This document shows positions 37,580-46,909 of a stretch of 64,000 bases of DNA, one piece after another; the first letter of the stretch is position 1, and each line of letters opens with the position of its first letter. The stretch is from Orrella marina. Its GTDB lineage: Bacteria > Pseudomonadota > Gammaproteobacteria > Burkholderiales > Burkholderiaceae_B. The stretch spans positions 1,922,001 through 1,986,000 of the forward strand of contig NZ_CP028901.1 in assembly GCF_003058465.1 (NCBI RefSeq), given 5' to 3'. Under the pieces are notes generated by a model. That model saw only the letters and a list, made by a program, of their open reading frames with translations, searched no databases and had not been told where the DNA came from. A program made the translations under genes and the position numbers.

Positions 37580-38554
37580 TTACTCGGACACCCGGTTGAT
37601 TGAGTCGGCAACAATCTGGACAGTTGCCGCAGGAACCTCTCCGACAATCATTACCCAGTCATCACCGACACGTTTGCCATACAAATTCACTGAACCGATA
37701 TGACGCGGGCCGGTTGAATGGTGTTGAGACAAGTTTTCCTGATAAGGTTCAATAAAAATCGAGATATTCGCCAATCCATCAGTGAGAATGATCTGATCAA
37801 CCTCGCGCCCGTCCTGGAAAAGACGGCGAGCCTGCTGGGAAATTTGATAACCGTCCGGCACGACGTACCGCCAGCCCATTGCATTCAGGTCGACTGCCAC
37901 AGGTTCCCGGTTGACTTTCTTCCAGCCAGATACATCCCACGGAGCAACAAATTCCTCATCTGAAATCGGTACACCGATCTCAACCTGCGTGAATGCAACC
38001 TGCTGACTAATACGACCGCCCGGTTCCAGCACCTGCGCCTTGAGCAACAACCCAGTCGATTCGTCAGCACACAACCGGAACTGTGGACGCAAGTTATCCT
38101 TCGGAACAATATCCACTCTGACACATGAGCGTCCAGCAATCCTGCCGGGCTTTTCCGAACGGGTCAACTGATAATGTTCAGAAAAATCCGGCCCACTGGC
38201 CATTAGCAAACCGGGGAAACGGGCATTACCTCTCGATTCGATCAGCACCAGCTCACGATCGGGAATCAGGCAGTGAACAACATCGTTGTGTCGGTGAAAC
38301 TCTCTCTGCACATTATCCAGTACCTCGAGACGCTCCTGTTCATTACCGTCCCGATAACGGTGTGTGATCCGGTAAGCCTGCATCTGACCATTGTTCTGAT
38401 AGGCAAACACGCCCTTGTAGTCCAGTGTGCGGGCGGCCTCCTGAATCTGTTCAAGCAAGTTTGAAGCAGTATCTGAACGGGCCAGCACGGCTCCCACCGG
38501 CAGCAGGCAGGCAACAAGTCCCGCTACGACCAATCGGGCAAACTGTCCCTTCAC
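37580..38554 (-). CDS. rseB: Sigma-E regulator RseB/MucB
   Basis: This periplasmic protein binds the anti-sigma factor RseA and shields it from proteolysis; lipid or LPS signals release it. The 324-residue protein starts at a GTG that overlaps the rseA stop (GTGA), with GGGAG upstream. It has a signal peptide (VVAGLVACLLPVGAVLA) and the MucB N-terminal domain (DYKGVFAYQNNGQM), followed by a C-terminal MucB/RseB domain. Confidence 0.92.
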   Translation of the reverse strand: MKGQFARLVVAGLVACLLPVGAVLARSDTASNLLEQIQEAARTLDYKGVFAYQNNGQMQAYRITHRYRDGNEQERLEVLDNVQREFHRHNDVVHCLIPDRELVLIESRGNARFPGLLMASGPDFSEHYQLTRSEKPGRIAGRSCVRVDIVPKDNLRPQFRLCADESTGLLLKAQVLEPGGRISQQVAFTQVEIGVPISDEEFVAPWDVSGWKKVNREPVAVDLNAMGWRYVVPDGYQISQQARRLFQDGREVDQIILTDGLANISIFIEPYQENLSQHHSTGPRHIGSVNLYGKRVGDDWVMIVGEVPAATVQIVADSINRVSE

Positions 38555-39114
38555 CGTGTGCTCCCAGGCATGAACGATGCTTGCTGAATCGAGATTGGCC
38601 CTGCCCACTGTCTGTGCGCCTCAGTGTAGTCACTCAAAACAGACTCGTTCACTGCGGGCGCCGTGACCGGGGTAGTTAGGGCAACTTGAGACTGCTCTTC
38701 CACGAAAAGTGGCTGCGCCACCCAGACGACAGAAGCAACTGCGGCACTGACCGCGACCGTCGGCCATGCAAACCATCGTCGCCATCCTGTGGCCTCTGCA
38801 CCCGCTTCACCCCCTCTTGCTCGAGAACTGGCGCGAGGCCCGGGCTCAGGACGGTGCGCAGGCTCGCGCTCTAGCGCTGCCGCCATGCGGGCAGCAAATG
38901 TTTCGGAAACAGGTCCAACAGCCTCAGAGCGGCGCATGATATCGCCGATCAAGTGGTACGTTGCCCAGTCACTTGACTCACACCCGGCGATGGCACGGGG
39001 CACATCCGCCTGATCGAGCTCACCATCCACAAGGGCACAAACCAACTCCCGGGTTTCCGTATGTTCGATCACGACAGTCTCTTCAGACTGAATCCCATGC
39101 TTGTTCTCAGACAT
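38551..39114 (-). CDS. rseA: Anti-sigma-E factor RseA/MucA
   Basis: This is an inner-membrane anti-sigma factor of 187 residues. The N-terminal cytoplasmic domain (LVCALVDGELDQ) binds RpoE, a single transmembrane segment lies near residues 115-140 (WPTVAVSAAVASVVWVAQPL), and a short periplasmic tail would meet RseB. It starts 12 bases after rpoE ends. Cleavage in envelope stress frees RpoE. Confidence 0.9.
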   Translation of the reverse strand: MSENKHGIQSEETVVIEHTETRELVCALVDGELDQADVPRAIAGCESSDWATYHLIGDIMRRSEAVGPVSETFAARMAAALEREPAHRPEPGPRASSRARGGEAGAEATGWRRWFAWPTVAVSAAVASVVWVAQPLFVEEQSQVALTTPVTAPAVNESVLSDYTEAHRQWAGPISIQQASFMPGSTR

Positions 39115-39126
39115 TGCTCACCTTCA

Positions 39127-39726
39127 TCACCAGCGCCGATCGCCTTGTTGCTCAATCAGCGGTCGAAGTTTGGCTGCGATCGCTTCTCTTGCCCGGAAGA
39201 TTCGTGATCGCACCGTCCCAATGGGACAATTCATCGACTGAGCTATCTCTTCGTAGCTCAGGCCTTCAATCTCACGCAACACAATTGCCGTTCGCAACTC
39301 ATCTGGCAGTTGCTGAATCGTATTATTGACACTAGCCGCCACTTCCTGGCTTGCCAATATCGACTCAGGAGTGTTGTTGTCAGTTAGGTTATCGATTTCG
39401 TCAAAAGTTTCACCATCTTCCGACTGATTGATGTTTGGGGAGCTAGGCCGACGTCCTTGCGACGCCATCCAGTTGCGAGCAGTGTTGATCGCAATTCTGT
39501 AGAGCCAGGTATAGAAGGCACTTTCACCCCGAAACTGAGGCAAGGCTCGATAGGCTTTGATGAAAGTTTCCTGCATGACATCCTCGATCTCTGACTGGTC
39601 ACGCAGCATTCTGGACAAAAGACGGGTGATCTTGCGCTGATACTTGAGCATAAGCAGATCGAAAGCCCGTTTATCCCCCTGCTGGACACGGGCAACCAGA
39701 TCGGCATCTGCCTGCTTTTCGCTCAT
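39127..39726 (-). CDS. rpoE: RNA polymerase sigma-E factor
   Basis: The 199-residue ECF sigma factor has region 2 (FDLLMLKYQRKI...DVMQETFIKAYRAL) and region 4 (LREIEGLSYEEIAQSMNCP with GTVRSRIFRARE). It directs the envelope-stress regulon, including degP downstream. Its ATG overlaps the stop of the preceding membrane-protein gene (ATGA), so the two are translationally coupled. Confidence 0.95.
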   Translation of the reverse strand: MSEKQADADLVARVQQGDKRAFDLLMLKYQRKITRLLSRMLRDQSEIEDVMQETFIKAYRALPQFRGESAFYTWLYRIAINTARNWMASQGRRPSSPNINQSEDGETFDEIDNLTDNNTPESILASQEVAASVNNTIQQLPDELRTAIVLREIEGLSYEEIAQSMNCPIGTVRSRIFRAREAIAAKLRPLIEQQGDRRW

Positions 39727-40226
39727 GCATGCCTCCCGGATCTAGCAAGCCATCGAAGCACAAGCGTCAACCTCCGGTACTGCTCGGGAGCATAGTGATG
39801 TCTCCAAAAAACCAGTCTGAGACCTCTTAGGCGAAAGTGAGAATCATGGGCGCACAATTGAAGAACCATGCAACACGGGTGAAAACGCAACGTTTGCGGC
39901 CTTAGTGCAACCTGCCCATGCTTTACCAGGCAGGCTCCAATGTGCGCAAGACGCACGACCACACATTTTTGATCTCTCACGGTTGAACGGTAAGTCAGCA
40001 GCAGGGTCGCTATAGCAATTGAAAACGTCACAGCAGTTAGCGCTACCGCTGGCAACGCGATCACCAGACTATCGGGCCTGACCCACCAGAAACCAGCCAG
40101 CGCCAGACTGACACTTACACAAAGCAGGATGCCCGCACTAAGGCTTGTGCCCACCCAGTCAGGCTTTCCGGCATGAACATCGAACAGCCAGGCTTTCCTC
40201 CAGACAGATCCTGGGTCCGACGCCAT
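39723..40226 (-). CDS. Small membrane protein upstream of rpoE, possibly DUF2244-like
   Basis: The 167-residue protein has two hydrophobic helices (LSAGILLCVSVSLALAGFWW and VIALPAVALTAVTFSIAIA) followed by a basic soluble domain. This layout and the C-terminal HHYAPEQYRRLTLVLR resemble DUF2244 proteins, but similarity is weak. The start was placed at 40226, five bases after fabF ends. Its stop overlaps the rpoE start. Position suggests a link to envelope stress, though function is unknown. Confidence 0.65.
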   Translation of the reverse strand: MASDPGSVWRKAWLFDVHAGKPDWVGTSLSAGILLCVSVSLALAGFWWVRPDSLVIALPAVALTAVTFSIAIATLLLTYRSTVRDQKCVVVRLAHIGACLVKHGQVALRPQTLRFHPCCMVLQLCAHDSHFRLRGLRLVFWRHHYAPEQYRRLTLVLRWLARSGRHA

Positions 40227-40230
40227 CGAA

Positions 40231-41460
40231 TCAGACTCGACGAACGAGCATGGAACCATTGGTTCCACCAAATCCGAATGAATTGGATAATGCGATCTGG
40301 ATCTCCATCTCCCGTGCCTGGTTAGCACAGTAATCCAGATCACATTCCGGATCCTGATTGAAGATGTTGATAGTCGGAGGAGAAACCTGGTGATGAACAG
40401 CAAGCGTTGTAAACACAGCCTCGATACCACCAGCAGCGCCAAGCAAATGCCCTGTCATGGACTTGGTCGAGTTGACAACAAGCTTGCGTGCGTGATCGCC
40501 AAATGCCAGCTTCAAGGCTTCTGTTTCATTCTTGTCGCCCAGAGGAGTTGACGTACCATGCGCGTTGACATACTGAACCTCGTCGAGGTTGATGCCACCG
40601 TTACGCATCGCCAGTTCGATACCACGTCGCGGACCGTCCTGATCGGGGGCGGTAATGTGGTGGGCATCAGAACTCATACCATAGCCGGCGAGTTCGCCAT
40701 AAATCCTTGCACCACGTTTGCGAGCGTGCTCATACTCTTCGAGCACAAGCACACCGGCACCTTCGCCCAGCACGAAACCATCCCGATCCGTGTCCCAGGG
40801 GCGCGACGCGGTTGTCGGATCATCATTTCGGGTCGACAATGCCCTCATGGCTGCAAATCCGCCAATACCCAGCGGGGAAACCGTAGATTCAGTTCCACCG
40901 GCGAGCATGACGTCCGCATCACCGTACTCGATCAAACGACCTGCATCCCCGATAGAATGCAGTCCGGTAGTACATGCTGACACAACGGCGTACGAAGGCC
41001 CTTTGAGTCCCAACCGGATTGACAACTGCCCGGAGACGAGATTGATGAGCGAGGCAGGCACGAAGAAGGGAGAAATACGACGGGCGCCGCGTTCCAGGTA
41101 ATCCTTCTGGGTTTCCTCGATCCGCTGAAGCCCGCCGATCCCGGAGCCGACAATCGCGCCGATCCGCGGGGCATTCTCTTCATTCACTTCCAGACCTGCA
41201 TCCTGCCAGGCTTGTACGCCCGCTGCAATCCCGTAATGAATGAAAGTATCCATCTGCTTGACTTCTTTAGCCGGCAGATAGGCAGACACGTCAAAGTCTT
41301 TCACTTCACCCGCGATGTGCGAGTTGAAGTCAGTAGGATCGAAACGGGTGATCCGTCCGATTCCACTGCGACCATTGACTAAATTATCCCAAGCGGTCTT
41401 GATATCGTTGCCCACGGGTGAGACGATACCTAGACCTGTAATGACAACACGTCGTTTCAA
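40231..41460 (-). CDS. fabF: 3-oxoacyl-ACP synthase II
   Basis: FabF is the condensing enzyme that elongates acyl-ACP with malonyl-ACP. The 409-residue protein has the nucleophile Cys in VVSACTTGLHS, His in VNAHGTSTPLGD and His in MTGHLLGAAGG. I favour the TTG at 41460 because AGGAG lies seven bases ahead and the protein then begins KRRVVITGLG as in the family; the ATG at 41478 would add six residues. It follows acpP, separated by a hairpin. Confidence 0.94.
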   Translation of the reverse strand: MKRRVVITGLGIVSPVGNDIKTAWDNLVNGRSGIGRITRFDPTDFNSHIAGEVKDFDVSAYLPAKEVKQMDTFIHYGIAAGVQAWQDAGLEVNEENAPRIGAIVGSGIGGLQRIEETQKDYLERGARRISPFFVPASLINLVSGQLSIRLGLKGPSYAVVSACTTGLHSIGDAGRLIEYGDADVMLAGGTESTVSPLGIGGFAAMRALSTRNDDPTTASRPWDTDRDGFVLGEGAGVLVLEEYEHARKRGARIYGELAGYGMSSDAHHITAPDQDGPRRGIELAMRNGGINLDEVQYVNAHGTSTPLGDKNETEALKLAFGDHARKLVVNSTKSMTGHLLGAAGGIEAVFTTLAVHHQVSPPTINIFNQDPECDLDYCANQAREMEIQIALSNSFGFGGTNGSMLVRRV

Positions 41461-41573
41461 GACCTGCTCCTGAGCCATCCGTATACAGGCGGCCTGTCTG
41501 GTCAGATCAGCAACACCCAAGAGAAAGTTCAAGGAACCCGTGTGCCATTACCGACCTTGGCCGCCTGGGTGCA

Positions 41574-41588
41574 CGTGGCAAAGCCACG
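41574..41588 (-). terminator. Stem-loop between acpP and fabF
   Basis: CGTGGC-AAA-GCCACG forms a short GC hairpin 17 bases past the acpP stop, without a U-run. It probably attenuates or protects the abundant acpP transcript while allowing some fabF readthrough. Confidence 0.45.
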
Positions 41589-41604
41589 CCATTCAGACGA
41601 AGAT

Positions 41605-41844
41605 TTATTTCTTTGAGTTAGATTCGATGTAATCAACAGCCTGCTTGACGGTCGTGATCTTCTCGGCCTCTTCGTCGGGAATCTCGGTTTCGAACTCATC
41701 TTCCAGAGCCATCACCAACTCAACCATGTCAAGCGAGTCCGCACCGAGATCGTCAAGAAATGAAGATTCGTTCTTGATCTCGGCCTCGTTTACGCCAAGC
41801 TGTTCAGCGACGATTTTCTTGACGCGCTGTTCGATGCTTTCCAT
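41605..41844 (-). CDS. acpP: Acyl carrier protein
   Basis: This 79-residue acidic four-helix protein carries growing acyl chains on phosphopantetheine. The attachment Ser is in [11 protein letters not shown] near residue 37. Length, charge and position between fabG and fabF are as in most proteobacteria. A CTGGAGAT ribosome-binding site precedes the start. Confidence 0.97.
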   Translation of the reverse strand: MESIEQRVKKIVAEQLGVNEAEIKNESSFLDDLGADSLDMVELVMALEDEFETEIPDEEAEKITTVKQAVDYIESNSKK

Positions 41845-41900
41845 TCATATCTCCAGTGGGGAAAAATCCTGTGAATTATAGCCAAGCAGGATAAAGATTA

Positions 41901-42638
41901 TCATGACATGTACATGCCACCATTGACATGTATCGTCGTACCCGTAATGTAACCTGCTTGCGAGGATGCAAGAAAGGCTACTGCATGTGCAATATCGTCC
42001 GCGCTTCCCAGTCTCCCAACGGGGATCTGGTTCAGCAAGGCCGCTCTTTGCTCTTCACTCAGTGCCCGGGTCATATCGGTATCGATAAATCCGGGCGCTA
42101 CACAATTTACCGTGATATCACGACTGCCCAGTTCGCGGGCTAGCGCACGCGACATCCCTGCCACACCAGCCTTGGCTGCCGCGTAGTTTGCCTGACCAGC
42201 GTTGCCACTCGAGCCTACAACCGACGTCACGTTAATGATTCGCCCCCATCGGGCTTTCATCATGGGTCGGATAGCAGCACGGCTGACCCGAAAGACGCTG
42301 CTGAGGTTAGTCTGCAGCACGGCCTCCCAGTCTTCATCCTTCATTCGCATCGCCAGCGTATCCCGTGTGATGCCTGCATTATTGACAAGGATCTGGGGAC
42401 CTCCATGCTCCTTGGCCAGGCGATCCATCAGCTCGGACACCGCCTGTACGTCATTTACATCCAGTGCCACACCCCAGCCACCCTGGGCCTGCAATGTCTC
42501 GGTTATCGCTGTCGCACCACTTTGCGTAGTCGCAGTTCCAACGACCATCGCACCTTGCCGTGCAAGTTCCAGCGCGATCGCCCTGCCAATCCCTCTTGAC
42601 GCGCCCGTTACAAGTGCAAGTCTTCCGCTCAAATTCAT
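41901..42638 (-). CDS. fabG: 3-oxoacyl-ACP reductase
   Basis: This NADPH-dependent SDR reduces 3-oxoacyl-ACP. The 245-residue protein has TGASRGIGRAIA, NNAG and the catalytic NYAAAKAG, and ends GGMYMS. The start at 42638 has GAGGA upstream; an ATG two codons earlier is equivalent. It follows fabD by ten bases. Confidence 0.95.
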   Translation of the reverse strand: MNLSGRLALVTGASRGIGRAIALELARQGAMVVGTATTQSGATAITETLQAQGGWGVALDVNDVQAVSELMDRLAKEHGGPQILVNNAGITRDTLAMRMKDEDWEAVLQTNLSSVFRVSRAAIRPMMKARWGRIINVTSVVGSSGNAGQANYAAAKAGVAGMSRALARELGSRDITVNCVAPGFIDTDMTRALSEEQRAALLNQIPVGRLGSADDIAHAVAFLASSQAGYITGTTIHVNGGMYMS

Positions 42639-42648
42639 CTGCATTTCC

Positions 42649-43587
42649 TCACGACGCCTGACGCAATGTCTCAATGGCTTCCTGCATGCTTGCAGGATCG
42701 TTGACTGACAATCCAACCAGCGAGGGGTTGATCCGCTTGACCAGTCCGGTCAACACCTTGCCAGGGCCACACTCAACCACATGGGTCACGCCATGTTGCG
42801 CCATCGCTTCGATCGTTTGCGCCCAACGTACCGGATGCCATGCCTGATCAACCAATGCCTGGCGAATGGACGCAGGATCCGTATGGATTTGTACATCAAC
42901 GTTGTGAATCACAGACACATCGGGCGTTTTCAAATCGATCGCATTAAGTACTTCCTGCAGCACGGCGGCAGCGGGTCGAAGCAGACTTGAGTGAAACGGG
43001 GCTGAAACAGGCAGCAGGACGGCTCGTTTGGCGCCAGCGCCTTTTGCAGCCTTCATCGCACGCTCGACAGCCTCCTTATGACCTGCAATCACGACTTGTG
43101 AAGGGGCATTGAAGTTGACCGCCTCGACCACTTCTTCCTGAGCACTTTGCTGACAGACTGCCAGCACTGCGTCATCTTCAAGGCCAAGAATCGCCGCCAT
43201 CGCGCCGGTTCCCACGGGCACAGCCGCTTGCATTGCATCCGCACGAACCCGCACCGCACGTACCGCATCTTCAAGTTCGATCGAGCCAGCAGCCGTCAAT
43301 GCTGCATATTCTCCGAGACTGTGCCCAGCCATCAGGCTGGCCTGTGGCCCGCCTGCGGCTTTCCATGCCTCATACATGGCCACCGAAGCAGCCAGCATTG
43401 CCGGCTGAGTGTGAGTCGTCAGATTAAGCTGCTCGGCGGGTCCATTCGCAATCAATCCAGCCAGATCCTCACCAAGCGCCTGTCCTGCTCTGTGCAGAAC
43501 CTCCATACTGACATCCTGACCCTTCCAGACATCCATCATTCCGACAGCCTGGGAGCCTTGACCGGGAAACACAAAAGCGAATTTCAT
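42649..43587 (-). CDS. fabD: Malonyl-CoA:ACP transacylase
   Basis: FabD transfers malonyl from CoA to ACP. The 312-residue protein begins with FVFPGQGSQAVGM, has the nucleophile Ser in AGHSLGEYAAL and the His in SAPFHSSLL. It lies between fabH and fabG in the fatty-acid operon. Confidence 0.96.
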   Translation of the reverse strand: MKFAFVFPGQGSQAVGMMDVWKGQDVSMEVLHRAGQALGEDLAGLIANGPAEQLNLTTHTQPAMLAASVAMYEAWKAAGGPQASLMAGHSLGEYAALTAAGSIELEDAVRAVRVRADAMQAAVPVGTGAMAAILGLEDDAVLAVCQQSAQEEVVEAVNFNAPSQVVIAGHKEAVERAMKAAKGAGAKRAVLLPVSAPFHSSLLRPAAAVLQEVLNAIDLKTPDVSVIHNVDVQIHTDPASIRQALVDQAWHPVRWAQTIEAMAQHGVTHVVECGPGKVLTGLVKRINPSLVGLSVNDPASMQEAIETLRQAS

Positions 43588-43641
43588 GGTGGTACCTATT
43601 AAGCGAATTGAATGGTTCGATGGATGTCTGACTTGTGCCTT

Positions 43642-44631
43642 TCACCCGATGCGGGCAACAACTGTTCCCCAGGTAAACCCTCCGCCGACTCCTTGAAGCA
43701 CGATTCGCTGACCGTTCTGAATCTGGCCGCTACGTCGTGCGTGATCAAGGGCGAGCGGCACACTGGCTGCGGATGTGTTGGCATGCTGATCAAGCGTCAC
43801 AATAACCTGATCCATCGACAAACCCAGCTTTTTAGCCAGAAATGTCAGGATACGCAGGTTCGCCTGATGTGGGATCAACCAGTCAACATCGGCAATACTC
43901 AGCCCAGCCTGCTCCAGCGCATCTCGTGCAGACTTCTCCAGTACTGAAACTGCCTGTTTGAATACCGCCTGTCCGTCCATTCTGAGAAAAGGATCTCCCG
44001 TGACATGACCGGAATGAACCTGTCCAGGCACACAGAGAATACTGCTCAGGCTACCATCAGCATGCAACTGAGCAGCTTCGATGCCAGGTTCGTCAGACGC
44101 CTGAAGCACGACCGCACCTGCACCATCACCAAACAGGACACAGGTCCCGCGATCATTCCAGTCGAGGATGCGAGAAAACACTTCGGCACCGATCACCAAC
44201 GCGCAGCGCGAACGCCCCGCCTTGATAAAACTGTCTGCCGTGGTCAGTGCATACACAAACCCGCTACAGACGGCCTGCACATCAAAGGCGGCCGCCCCGC
44301 GGTTGCCCAGACTGGCTTGAACCAGACACGCAGTGCTCGGAAAAATGTAATCAGGCGTCGATGTTGCGAGAATAATCAGATCAACATCCTGTGCCTGGAC
44401 ACCGGCGTCTTCCAGGGCTCGCCTGGCAGCCTGCGTCGCAAGAACACTTGTCGTCTGAGAGTCATCTGCAATGTGGCGCTGGCGGATGCCTGTACGACTC
44501 GCGATCCACTCATCCGACGTCTCTATTCCACGTTCAGCAAGCTGACGGGCCAGGTCATCATTAGTCACAACGGTGGAAGGCAGAAAGCTTCCAGTCCCGA
44601 CGATGCGAGAGTAAACAGGATGAGTTGTCAT
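43642..44631 (-). CDS. fabH: 3-oxoacyl-ACP synthase III
   Basis: FabH starts fatty-acid synthesis by condensing acetyl-CoA with malonyl-ACP. The 329-residue protein has the Cys in [12 protein letters not shown], His in IPHQANLRI and Asn in [10 protein letters not shown]. Its ATG overlaps the plsX stop (ATGA), so translation is coupled. Confidence 0.96.
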   Translation of the reverse strand: MTTHPVYSRIVGTGSFLPSTVVTNDDLARQLAERGIETSDEWIASRTGIRQRHIADDSQTTSVLATQAARRALEDAGVQAQDVDLIILATSTPDYIFPSTACLVQASLGNRGAAAFDVQAVCSGFVYALTTADSFIKAGRSRCALVIGAEVFSRILDWNDRGTCVLFGDGAGAVVLQASDEPGIEAAQLHADGSLSSILCVPGQVHSGHVTGDPFLRMDGQAVFKQAVSVLEKSARDALEQAGLSIADVDWLIPHQANLRILTFLAKKLGLSMDQVIVTLDQHANTSAASVPLALDHARRSGQIQNGQRIVLQGVGGGFTWGTVVARIG

Positions 44632-45698
44632 TTTTGCGGATCAAGCGAATCTGCACCGGAACCGGCAGGCAGGCGAGTCAATTCGGAAATTGTGGAGGCG
44701 ATGCGGTCAAGCAACCCCGTACTGACCGCATCATACGCCCTATCGAGCGCACACCCAAATGCGTATACATCTGCAGAACCGTGACTTTTAAACACGACAC
44801 CCCTAAGACCCAGCAGGGCGGCACCGTTGTATTGCCGATTATCGACACGCTTCTTAAAGCGGTTCAGAACCGGCCTTGCGAACAGCCCGGCGAGTTTGGT
44901 GAGTGGACTACGGTGAAACTCTTCATGAATCATGCTGCCCAGCATTCGCGCCAATCCCTCAACTGCCTTTAACACGACATTTCCGACAAATCCATCACAG
45001 ACAACCACATCGACCGTTCCTCGAAAAATGTCGTTGCCTTCCACATTGCCATAGAAATTCAAATGACTGGCGCGCAGATACTCAGCCGCAAGCTTGACCG
45101 TATCGTTGCCCTTGATGACTTCCTCGCCAATGTTCAGCAATCCGACACTTGGCTGACTGTCAGGTTTGTTCACCTGAGCCAGCGCAGTTCCCATAATGGC
45201 GAACTGCAGCAGATGCTCAGCGGTACAGTCCACATTGGCACCAAGATCCAGGACAGTGGTCGTGCCGCCTTTCTGGTTTGGCATTGCCGTGGCGATCGCT
45301 GGACGATCGATTCCTTCGAGAGTCTTGAGCACGTAGCGTGTGATCGCCATCCAGGCGCCGGTGTTGCCCGCAGACACACAGGCTTGCGCTCGCCCCGCCT
45401 TGACCAACTCGGCCGCCACCCTCATCGAAGAGTCTTTCTTGCGACGAAGAGCGACCTCAACCGGGTCGTCCATCAGGACGACTTCGGAAGCATGGACCAC
45501 CTCAACCCGCTCAAGTAACGAAGGGTCTGCCTTGCATTGAGACAGCGCAGACTCGACCGTCTCTTGTTGCCCGACAAGCAACAATTCACAGTCTGGATAC
45601 CGATTCGCGAACCCGAGGGCGGCAGGCACTGTCACGGAGGCGCCAAAATCGCCCCCCATGCAGTCAATTGCGATACAAATGGATGCACTCACAGCCAA
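44628..45698 (-). CDS. plsX: Phosphate acyltransferase PlsX
   Basis: PlsX makes acyl-phosphate from acyl-ACP for phospholipid synthesis. At 356 residues it has the usual length, beginning [11 protein letters not shown] and containing [11 protein letters not shown] and [12 protein letters not shown]. It follows rpmF by 42 bases and couples to fabH through a 4-base overlap. Confidence 0.95.
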   Translation of the reverse strand: MAVSASICIAIDCMGGDFGASVTVPAALGFANRYPDCELLLVGQQETVESALSQCKADPSLLERVEVVHASEVVLMDDPVEVALRRKKDSSMRVAAELVKAGRAQACVSAGNTGAWMAITRYVLKTLEGIDRPAIATAMPNQKGGTTTVLDLGANVDCTAEHLLQFAIMGTALAQVNKPDSQPSVGLLNIGEEVIKGNDTVKLAAEYLRASHLNFYGNVEGNDIFRGTVDVVVCDGFVGNVVLKAVEGLARMLGSMIHEEFHRSPLTKLAGLFARPVLNRFKKRVDNRQYNGAALLGLRGVVFKSHGSADVYAFGCALDRAYDAVSTGLLDRIASTISELTRLPAGSGADSLDPQK

Positions 45699-45740
45699 TG
45701 CTGCACAAACCGGTCAAAAACCGGCTTGCACCTGACCTGT

Positions 45741-45923
45741 TTACTCGTCAGCTTTGGTCTTCAGAACTTTACGTCCACGATAAAAGCCGGTTGGACTGAT
45801 ATGGTGGCGCAGGTGCAGTTCACCCGTCGTGGGTTCAATTGCTGTGGGCGGGGTACCCAGAAAGTCGTGTGAACGATGCATACCGCGCTTGGACGGTGAT
45901 TTTTTGTTTTGTTGAACAGCCAT
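45741..45923 (-). CDS. rpmF: Ribosomal protein bL32
   Basis: This 60-residue basic protein begins [19 protein letters not shown], the bL32 signature, and includes [20 protein letters not shown]. No zinc cysteines are seen, so it is the zinc-independent form. It precedes plsX, as is usual. Confidence 0.96.
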   Translation of the reverse strand: MAVQQNKKSPSKRGMHRSHDFLGTPPTAIEPTTGELHLRHHISPTGFYRGRKVLKTKADE

Positions 45924-46173
45924 GATGACTCCTTCAGAATCGCGTATTGTACGCGCGTATCAAGTTCAAAGTTAAATCCTGCAGAAACCTGCAGAGCCTG
46001 TTACTGCGGCCATGACAACACGGCCTGCACATCAATCTTTCTTGCATCTTGCCTCAAGGCAATCATGCCATTCCCGCCGGACTGAACCAGCTAGCCTCAT
46101 ACTCCTGGTCACGGCAGAAAGTTTACATACGTCAATCGCGCACAAACTGCGCAACCTCGGCACCCTTGACGCT

Positions 46174-46803
46174 TTACTGCCTGCCCTTGAGTCGGGCCAG
46201 CACGTCAAACGGATTTGGCTTTTGCTCAACGCCCAGGCCTTCATCTTCCGCACCGACATCATGCAGGGGCGCCTTGGGCTGACATTTCAAATGCTTGGGC
46301 ACGTAAGGAATTGCGAGAATCAACTGGTCCTCCAGCAATTCCAGCAAATCAAACTGGCGGCTTCCGACCACTACATCTGACTCGTCAGGATCGATATCCT
46401 CGTTATCAAGCGCGTCAAACTGGGCCTGGGTCACGACGTCGAACCGCACGCTTTCGAGTAGCGTCTGAACCATTGGTTCCAGACAGCGCTGACAGGTAAC
46501 CAAGACCTTGGCCTGCACTTCGACCTCAATACTTGAACGCCCACCAACACGGGACTCCCCGGTCACCTCGAACCAGACGACTCCTTGCTCGTCTTCGGAG
46601 ACTGACACCAGATCCCTGATAACCACCTGATCGAGCAAACCTTGCACGAGTCGGGACAACGTCACCAGAGGAAATGCGCCCTTTAGCGTGCGCTGGTTTC
46701 GAACCAGATCCCATAGATCGATGGTCTTGGGAACACCCCAGTTCGACTGACAACTCACTCGCCAGTCACGTGCGCTATTCCATTCAGTGTTCATCTGTAC
46801 CAT
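46174..46803 (-). CDS. YceD/DUF177 family protein
   Basis: The family is linked to ribosome assembly and 23S rRNA maturation. The protein, about 209 residues, has the DUF177 core VLVTCQRCLEPM and a cysteine-containing C-terminal HLKCQPKAP, and ends PNPFDVLARLKG, typical of beta-proteobacterial members. Start choice is uncertain: ATG at 46803 or 46794, both with weak ribosome-binding sites. It is 250 bp upstream of rpmF, farther than usual; that gap shows no gene. Confidence 0.85.
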   Translation of the reverse strand: MVQMNTEWNSARDWRVSCQSNWGVPKTIDLWDLVRNQRTLKGAFPLVTLSRLVQGLLDQVVIRDLVSVSEDEQGVVWFEVTGESRVGGRSSIEVEVQAKVLVTCQRCLEPMVQTLLESVRFDVVTQAQFDALDNEDIDPDESDVVVGSRQFDLLELLEDQLILAIPYVPKHLKCQPKAPLHDVGAEDEGLGVEQKPNPFDVLARLKGRQ

Positions 46804-46909
46804 CACTGGAAATCAATCTACCCGGACGGGCTTGCCCATAGCAAGCAACGCAAAGCCTATTATCATAACCCGGATCTGGCTTTTACGTCAGCAACCAACC
46901 TGGCGGTGA

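Noticed and set aside
38449..38700. Small plus-strand frames over rseA/rseB
   Set aside because: They are antisense shadows of well-supported genes.
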